From positions 496,001 through 560,000 of the forward strand of contig JAAVVG010000012.1 in NCBI GenBank assembly GCA_012976225.1: a stretch of 64,000 nt of DNA, written 5' to 3'. Below are positions 57,619 to 64,000 of this stretch, one piece after another (within the stretch, counting starts at the first letter, position 1; each line of letters begins with the position of its first letter). Made by a program: the position numbers and the translations under genes. The notes beneath the pieces were generated by a model. The model was not told the DNA's origin and did no database searches. It saw only the letters and a program-made list of their open reading frames with translations. Origin of the DNA: Golubevia sp. BC0850 (taxonomy: Eukaryota > Basidiomycota > Exobasidiomycetes > Golubeviales > Golubeviaceae).

Positions 57619-60014
57619 ATGTCAGGTAGTCGACCTAGAAGATCCAATCCAAGTTCAAATCATTCAACTCCTTCGATCGGGGCGACAACTGGAAGGAATA
57701 GGGACGCAAAGAGAAAAAAGTGAGTGGGTACTGCTTCTTGAGGGATACCTACACCACCGTGGAGAGCTCGTGAGATGATCTGGAAGACGATCCTCAGCTG
57801 GGAAACAAGGGGAAGTGAGAGAATAGGATAAGAGTACTTCATTGAAGCCTGGCTGAAGGAAGAAAGGTGAACCAAGGTGAAAGAACGTTACGATTAAGCT
57901 CCCATCTTCTGAGAATGGAGAGCTCCATTCTTTATCCTGAAAGATCTAGATCCCAGATGTTCAGATTTCAAAGAGAAGGGAGTCATGGCGAGCAGAGGAA
58001 AACAGATTTGAAGCACAGTCATTGTCTTCAGATTTCAATCCCTTTCAATTCCGCTCCACCTCTTTCCCCTTCTAATTCAATCCATCGATCTCTCTTCTCC
58101 TCTCTCTCCATTCAGTCTAGCAGAACCAACTTCATCAGACGACGACGACCTAATGCAAGATGATGAATTCTATCAAGATCAAGATCAACCTCAACCTCCT
58201 CCAGCTCGTTCAACCAACCGTTATTCCTACACAGATTCACAAGAAGAAGATGAAGAAGTCTCACAAACTTTCACAGATGAAGAAACTGAATCTCCGAGGC
58301 AACGAAAATCTCAAATTCAAGGTAATCTGGCTTCCTCTCCTTTCCCTGGAATATCAAATCGTCAAGGTTCAGGTTCAGCTTCTGCATCTGAAGATGAATT
58401 ACTTTCATCTGATGATGATGATGATGAAGAAGAAGATGAGAGAATCAAAGTTGGAAGAGGTGATAGAGCTAGTTCAGTTGCTTCTAAGAAAGCAACCGCG
58501 ACTGCTGGAATTGGAAATGCAACTGGGACGGGGACGGGGACTGGAAGAATCAAATTGACTTTGAAGAAAAAAGTAAAGGTTCCAAGTCCAAAAGGAAGTG
58601 GAGTGGGAAAGGTAGTGAAAAGAAGTCCAAAAGGAAAGGGAAAGGAAAAGAGAAAGAGAAGAGATAGTTGGGATGAAGATGAGGATGAGGAAGGTGAGTT
58701 TTTGGAGGGATTGGGATTTCAGGGGTGGGGATTGGAAGTGGGATAGAATAGCCCAAAGAAAAGGTGGGGAGAGGGGAAGAGGGAGGGGGGGGAGTGAAGA
58801 TGGGGTCAAGGAGGTGGATAAGTGGATGAGAGATGATTAGAGATTTCCTGAAGAGCTTGGTTTCGATCTTGTTCCCAAGGTCTTTTGCAACTCTCAGGAA
58901 AAGGATTATTTCGCTCTTTCGGAAATGTTATTCAGAGTTTCTGAATGGGGTTCAATAGAGCCGAGAGAGGGTTTCTCACCTCGAGATCTGAAGTTTTGAA
59001 GGTTTCTGGCAAAATCTGTCGGATTTCTTCGATAAACCCCTTCTATTTAAAGACCATTCGAATTTCTTTACTCCATGTCCATTTCTAAATGAACTCTGAA
59101 TCCTATCCTCTGACCTTCCTTTCGCTTCACCCCCATTTCTTCAGACGAACTCCTCTCAAATTCCTCTCTCCAATCCCCTCTTCCCAACCAAAACGATTCA
59201 AGATCTCCTTCCAAAGAATTCGACGATTCAGATCTTTCGGATGACAACTTTGAGAAACGTCTTGAAGAACAGAATGCAGGGTATTTGAGTGGGATTCCAA
59301 AGACTATGAGACAGTTAGCTAGAGAGGATGCTAGCTTGAATCAGGGGTTGATGGAATTGCCGGTTGGTGAGTACTCTAGAAGGAGAAAGGTTGATTCAAG
59401 GTTGGAGGGAGTGGATGAAGCGTTTGAGGAGATTTGATGCAGAGTTTGAACTGATGAGATTCTACTTTTGATTTTGATGACAGACGACTCAAAGAAGATC
59501 AAAAGAACCGAAGCAGAAATGCAATTGAGAAGATCTGAAACTGCTAGGAGAAGGAGGAATCAAAGTGAGAAGAAATTGGAGGATGATAAAATCGAGGTGA
59601 GTGCTACATGAACCTCCCTTCTTCATCTTCCGTTTCTCAAAACCCTGCCCCCCTTTCTCTCACTTTCCAACCCTTTTCTCCCATCTCAATCAGACAATCA
59701 ATCGACTCCTCAAAAAACAAGTTTCCAAGACCAAAAAGTCAACCATCGAAGGAGATTCGGAAATCGAAGGAGATTCAGATTTGTCCGAAGGTGAAAAGGC
59801 TAGAAGGAAGAGAGTTAAGAATATGCCTACTCCTAAGGAAAGGAAAGAGAAAAGTTTGGGATTCTTTAGATATGTTTCTGGAAGAGAGGGAGCTGGATTG
59901 AGTATGCCTTTACCTAGACTTGGAGAGGTCAGAGTGGTGGGTGATGAGAGAGGTGAATATGAAAGGAGGTTTGAGCAGATGGTGGGGAGGATTAGGAAGG
60001 AGGGAGAGGCTTGA
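57619..60014 (+). CDS. IES2: INO80 complex subunit IES2/INO80B (PAPA-1 domain)
   Basis: Five exons (57619-57719, 58116-58693, 59145-59366, 59484-59596, 59694-60014) encode about 444 residues. Exon 1 (MSGSRPRRSNPSS) was recovered by its GTGAGT donor and joins in phase to NLAEPTSSDDDDL. The middle is acidic and then Lys-rich (RIKLTLKKKVKVPSPKG). The conserved PAPA-1-like region is AEMQLRRSETARRRRNQSEK followed by KLEDDKIETINRLLKKQ, matching Ies2/INO80B, which activates the INO80 chromatin remodeller in the nucleus. The C-terminus (FFRYVSGREGAGLSMPLP) is also conserved. The splice between exons 4 and 5 falls inside the PAPA-1 region. Intron 1 is 396 bp, unusually long. The zinc-finger HIT domain of animal INO80B is absent, as in yeast Ies2. 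Confidence 0.87.
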
Positions 60015-60332
60015 AGGAAGAAAGAGATGTTTGTATTTGTATTGTTTTGAACCGATTCTCTCTCATCGTTCAATCTCATGATCTCAAAGCAGAGCCTGAT
60101 TCTCACAAATTACGAGGTTGCTCCCCCCTCTTACCTCACTTTTCTATCAAACTCGCGGTTAGTCATACCTGAAAGCACAAACAAAAGGAAGGGGAGGAAC
60201 CATCCGACCGAGAAATGCATTTGACTCTCTGAAGCCGAACCACAAGGTCGGTAATAGATCGCAGAGTTTAGGAGTATTCCGATTCCAATTATCCAACTTC
60301 TTTTCTTCCCTCTTCCCTTTCCCATCCAGACC

Positions 60333-62321
60333 ATGGGTTCCGTAGATGTCCCAGATGAGCTATGCGGCGAGCTTGGAGAATTTGATGGCCTCTTGGAGGG
60401 CGAGCTAGAGGTGAGTAAATCTGACGCTGATAGAGGGCAGCGCAGGATTGAGTTCTATGACTCAATTGCCTTCTTTTTGCCCTTTTGCTTCTGCAGCGTG
60501 TCTTTGAAGATAACGAAACCACTGAACAAGAGATTCAACAGTCAATTCAGATCTTGACCAAGCAGACTCAACTCTCCACAGATCCTACCTGCCCTTCTGC
60601 GCCCAAAGATCGCATAGCAGCCTTCAAGAGACCACTTCATCTTCTTTCCCCTCACTGCGACAGGGAATTCGTCATCTTCGGTGCTCTGACTCAGTCTTGT
60701 CATCGGATCTTCGACGATGGTTGGGACGTCAAAGATGAAGAGCCAAGCTTCTGTTCTACCCCATCCTCTCCAACAGCTTTACCAGCAAAGCACATCCTAG
60801 CCATGAACTCTAAGGAAGGTTCCGATGGAGGTTGCGGTGGGAGTTTACTCGTCCCTGGACTTCATATCTCTGTCGAGAGTTGCTTCGAATCTCCATGGAC
60901 ATCCCATGTCTTCTCGGACGCTCTCTCGATGTTTTGTAGCGCCACCGGAAGATCGCCTCAGACTTTCTACGCTGCTCTGCAATGGAGCATGGCATTCAAC
61001 ACCAACTCCAAAAAGATCACTAGGATTCATGAAGACCTCAAAGCCAATTGGAACAGCGACGACTATTTCGATCCGGGTCCGATCACTCGTCCAGAGCAGT
61101 TTCTCAATCCTCTGGAATCCATTCTAAGAGGCAACGGAGAGCCTTTCACAATCGGTTCACCTCCTCCAAAAGCGTCAGATGAGGACGAGAAGGAAGAGTT
61201 CCATCCCCCACTGCTGAGATTCAGAAGAGCTCTAGATGGGAAATTGGCGAAAGCAGGGTTGAAGGAACTGGACGACGAAGTCTACGGTGAGTAGGTCAAA
61301 GCCAAACCTGAGGCTGTCTATGAGGGGGCTGATTCCTTCCTGTTCATTATCGCTTCAGATATCGCACTTTGGGAGTACTGGAATGATTATGGAAACATGC
61401 ACGTCGTCGCTCTGCGCTCTCTGTGAGTCCTGTTAGAGCCTGACGATTGGAGGCAAAGAGGCTTAGCTTACTCTGAAATCCTCCTCGATCTCCAGATTTC
61501 CAATCAAAGGAGCATACAGGCTCAGAGACTCCTTCCTTTCGGCCTTCACCTCGAAAGGAGATGACAAGAGGCTTCCAACCTCTTCGACTTCCAAGTTCGA
61601 ATCTCTTCCAGTCGAGGTTCTCCTTCAGGTCTTTTCAAACTCAAGGATCACGCCTCCCGATCTTCTGAGCATGGGAGGGACGAGCGAAAGACTACGCTCC
61701 ATCCTGACAGAAGGTCGAAGAGTCGACTCTCTCACGAAGGACTTCATCGAGCGATCTGCCCCCTGGCTACTTCCAAATTCGACCGACTGGTGGGACTGTG
61801 GAGGCTACGAGGACTACGATAACACTGAGTTTGGAGAGGATCAAGAGTTCTTCGAATGGAAAGTCAGTGTTGCAGAGCACAGGCGTGGTGAGAGGTTGAG
61901 AATTCAGAGAAAAAGGAAGAGAGAAAGTACCGAACAACGAATTTGGAGAGAATGGGTTCAAGAAGCAGAAGTCGAAGCTGGACTAAGTTTTGAAGATCAA
62001 GAGGATACTTCGAAGACCTACCTGCCTTCCAACTTCCCTTGGCTAGCTTACTATCTCGTTTCAACTTCGACCAGAAGAACAAGATTCGGAAGAGAGACCA
62101 ATTACGCATACAGCTCATCAATGAGGAATCGAAAAAGAGTCCACCATATCGTCAAGAATATCGAAAAGCTCATTGAAGAAGTTGGAGTCGATCCGGAGAA
62201 ACCTTTGAACATGGATTCTGTCGAGGCTTACCGGAAGATGAGTGAAGAAGGCAAGGAACGTTTCAAATCTTGGCCAGAAGGGACTCCAAGAGGGGACTTC
62301 GCCCAGTTCTTGACTTATTGA
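60333..62321 (+). CDS. F-box protein
   Basis: Four exons (60333-60410, 60497-61286, 61359-61422, 61496-62321) encode about 585 residues. The F-box lies unusually late, about residues 344-385: KFESLPVEVLLQVFSNSRI, PPDLLSMGGTSERLRSILTE. F-box proteins bind Skp1 and recruit substrates to SCF ubiquitin ligases. The N-terminal 340 residues are unlike known substrate modules; they contain REFVIFGALTQSCHRIFDD and CGGSLLVPGLHISVESCFES and look folded. After the F-box come WLLPNSTDWWDCGGYEDYDN and a basic helix (RLRIQRKRKRESTEQRIW). The substrate is unknown. Splice sites and phase agree at all three introns. The F-box match is by eye and moderately certain. Confidence 0.68.
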
Positions 62322-62724
62322 TGTAGTTGGATACAGATCAAAACTCATGAGAGGAAAACATTCCGTCTTAAGCGGTCGCCTAATACTTCCTCATGCCCCT
62401 TCTTCTCAAGCCGCCGTACCTTCACGAGAGTGGCAAGACCTTTTCCAATTTGATCTCAAGCATGGTTTCTAGTTTCGACAAACCTCATGTACTCGTACTT
62501 TGGAACATTTGAAGATGAGTTGATGAGGCGATGAGGCATAGCTACAGAAGTGAAAGAGATACAGAAAACAAGAGAGAGTGCAACAGGACTTTTGATGCAG
62601 TAATTTTGAGAATCGTGAAGCAGTGAGAGCTTCAGAGTACAGAGAGAATGAGATGTGTGCAAGAGAAAGTGATTGTGACGATACCAATGACTAGCTATCT
62701 GATTGTTTAAAGCAGAACAAGATC
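62322..62724. other. Intergenic, convergent 3' ends
   Basis: This 403-bp stretch lies between the F-box gene and the TRP channel gene. I see no motif-bearing frame or structured RNA. Confidence 0.4.
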
Positions 62725-64000
62725 TTACTTCTGAGAAGTTCTAAGTTGATCAACTTCCTTTCGCAAAGCTTTGAGTTCTTGAAGGATGGCAGAGAGAGCT
62801 GCATCGTTAGAAGGAGAAGATTCGTCGGACTTGTCTTTTCCTTTGGACTTCTCCTCTTCTTCTGCCTTTGATCCATCTTGATGTTCGTGTTCAGCGTTCT
62901 CGTCGTCGTCCTAATGAGTACGCAGTTCACGATGGGAGGGAATCAAAAACACAAAAAAATATCAGCAACTTCACATTCTGGATCAAAATCGATTCGAGAC
63001 TACTCACCTCAATATTGGGCAACTTAGCCACCAGATCTTTCCAGCTACACTTCGAAATTTCTCCTTTGTTTCCTTCTTCTTTAGGGACTTTTGGATTCTC
63101 GATGCTATCTTCACCATCTCCATCTCTAATAGCTTGTTCTCTGTCGAACTCTTCAGGTAAACCATCAAAGTTCTTCATCTTCCAAGCAGCTCCTGCTTTG
63201 ACTTCATAAGATTCATAGCAGGCAATAATGAAAAGAGGAATGAAGAAGATGGTGTACTGGACAGCTCGATTTAACTTGACGTAGTAGCTTCTTGGAACGA
63301 CATATTCGAGTGGAGCGATTAAGATCCCTTCGATGAGGTTGAAAGGTGAGATGTAGACGAACTCGTCAGGAGCACGAGACAAACTGATAGTCTCTGCGAA
63401 ATAGAACAAACAGGATGTGTGGAAAAGGTAGGTCAAAATGCAGTTCAATCTACAATTTTCTCTTCTCTTCTCTGGTAAAGAAAACTCACTTTCAGCAAAA
63501 TAAGACTTGAACATGTCGTCAGCGTTCTCAGTGACCTGATTGTAAGCTTCACCGAAAAATGCTACCAGAATGTTAGCAAGAATGAGCATGACGATGAAGG
63601 TGTACGCGCTGAGAGAAGTTTGAACGAGACGGGAAGATGAAAGAGTCAGTCCCTTTCCCCACGCTGCCTCTCTTCATCTTCCAAACTCACTAGTAAAGGT
63701 ATTTTCCAAAAGGTTTGCCAAAATTCTCGCCCGCAAGATCAAAGTCCGGTCCTCCAAGGAAAGCTTGAATCAATCCATCAGAGATAAGAGTTGGAGCTTC
63801 ATCCACTCTTTTTCCATCGGCAGCATCTAGCGCCCAGAGAGCTTGAGCAAATCCGACTGCATTCAACACTAAGAGAATGACGAAGATGGAAGTCTCTTTC
63901 AACATCTTAAGCAAGATGATGAAAATTCTACCAAGATAAGGAACGAGATCTATGAACGGGAGACGAGAGAAAAGGGACATCAGCTCTTCCATTCTTCTTC
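62725..64000 (-). CDS. YVC1: YVC1-like TRP cation channel (3' part, cut by window edge)
   Basis: Exons from the window edge to 63691, then 63608-63490, 63393-63008 and 62910-62725, join in phase; the 5' part lies beyond 64000. The visible protein begins in the S5 helix (YLGRIFIILLKMLKETSIFV, LVLNAVGFAQALWAL). It continues with the pore loop (DGLIQAFLGGPDFD) and S6 (YAYTFIVMLILANILVAFFG), then the TRP-box-like EAYNQVTENADDMFKSYFAE. Next come KTISLSRAPDEFVYISPFNLIE, another hydrophobic pair, and a cytosolic tail ending in an acidic stretch and a short coiled coil (AILQELKALRKEVDQLR). This is the fungal Yvc1 layout: a vacuolar calcium-release channel. The gene is not broken, only cut by the window. 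Confidence 0.85.

Noticed and set aside
60333-62321. F-box gene as a second copy of the nucleotidyltransferase-like family
   Set aside because: No shared GG/DLD/FDLD or WMLPR motifs; the only recognisable domain is an F-box.

Overview
The window looks like nuclear DNA of a basidiomycete fungus, most likely a compact, yeast-like or dimorphic member of Pucciniomycotina. Nearly every gene is split by short introns (about 75-130 bp, a few 260-520 bp) with a strong GTGAGT donor. The gene content fits: a CAP59/CMT1-type glycosyltransferase, a velvet factor, an APSES factor, a Mis18 protein, a GRGGAGN-repeat (DUF3602) protein and SURF4. The lineage is inferred from gene content and intron style, not from an rRNA marker. 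I see no rRNA, tRNA, CRISPR array or recognisable transposon ORF. Exon coordinates given here were read by eye from splice motifs and reading phase.

Left part (1-28 kb): a two-finger C2H2 factor (-); a DUF3602 protein (+); a Dus1-like tRNA dihydrouridine synthase (+); a CAP59-type mannosyltransferase (-); a velvet regulator (-) that probably has a separate N-terminal exon; a two-RRM RBMS-like protein (-); Mis18, a kinetochore loading factor (+); an APSES/KilA-N factor (+); then MRE11 (-) and dihydrofolate reductase (+), whose start codons lie only 87 bp apart.

Middle part (28-44 kb): a large zinc-finger/HMG-box-like acidic protein (-) whose 3.8-kb ORF continues, through a 259-bp intron, an upstream zinc-finger exon; a 922-residue protein of unknown function with a 24-nt microexon (-); a many-exon gene (+) of a conserved family carrying nucleotidyltransferase-like motifs, whose reading frame breaks twice; SURF4/Erv29 (-); prefoldin subunit 5 (-).

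Right part (44-64 kb): a 1633-residue low-complexity protein (+); a 2.9-kb gene-free island (49.5-52.4 kb) with a palindromic MITE-like element and a tandem repeat of about 65 bp; a small secreted protein (-); a secreted glycerophosphodiester phosphodiesterase (-); a peroxisomal MaoC hydratase with a possible mitochondrial presequence (-) divergent from the INO80 subunit IES2 (+); an F-box protein (+); and the 3' half of a YVC1-like TRP channel (-) cut by the window edge.

Most genes are ordinary housekeeping or regulatory genes and do not form one pathway. Several act on chromosomes (MRE11, Mis18, IES2, the HMG-like protein). The least explained items are the nucleotidyltransferase-like gene at 36.3-39.7 kb, the palindromic/repeat island near 50.2-50.6 kb, and the repeated use of AAG 3' splice sites and GC donors.
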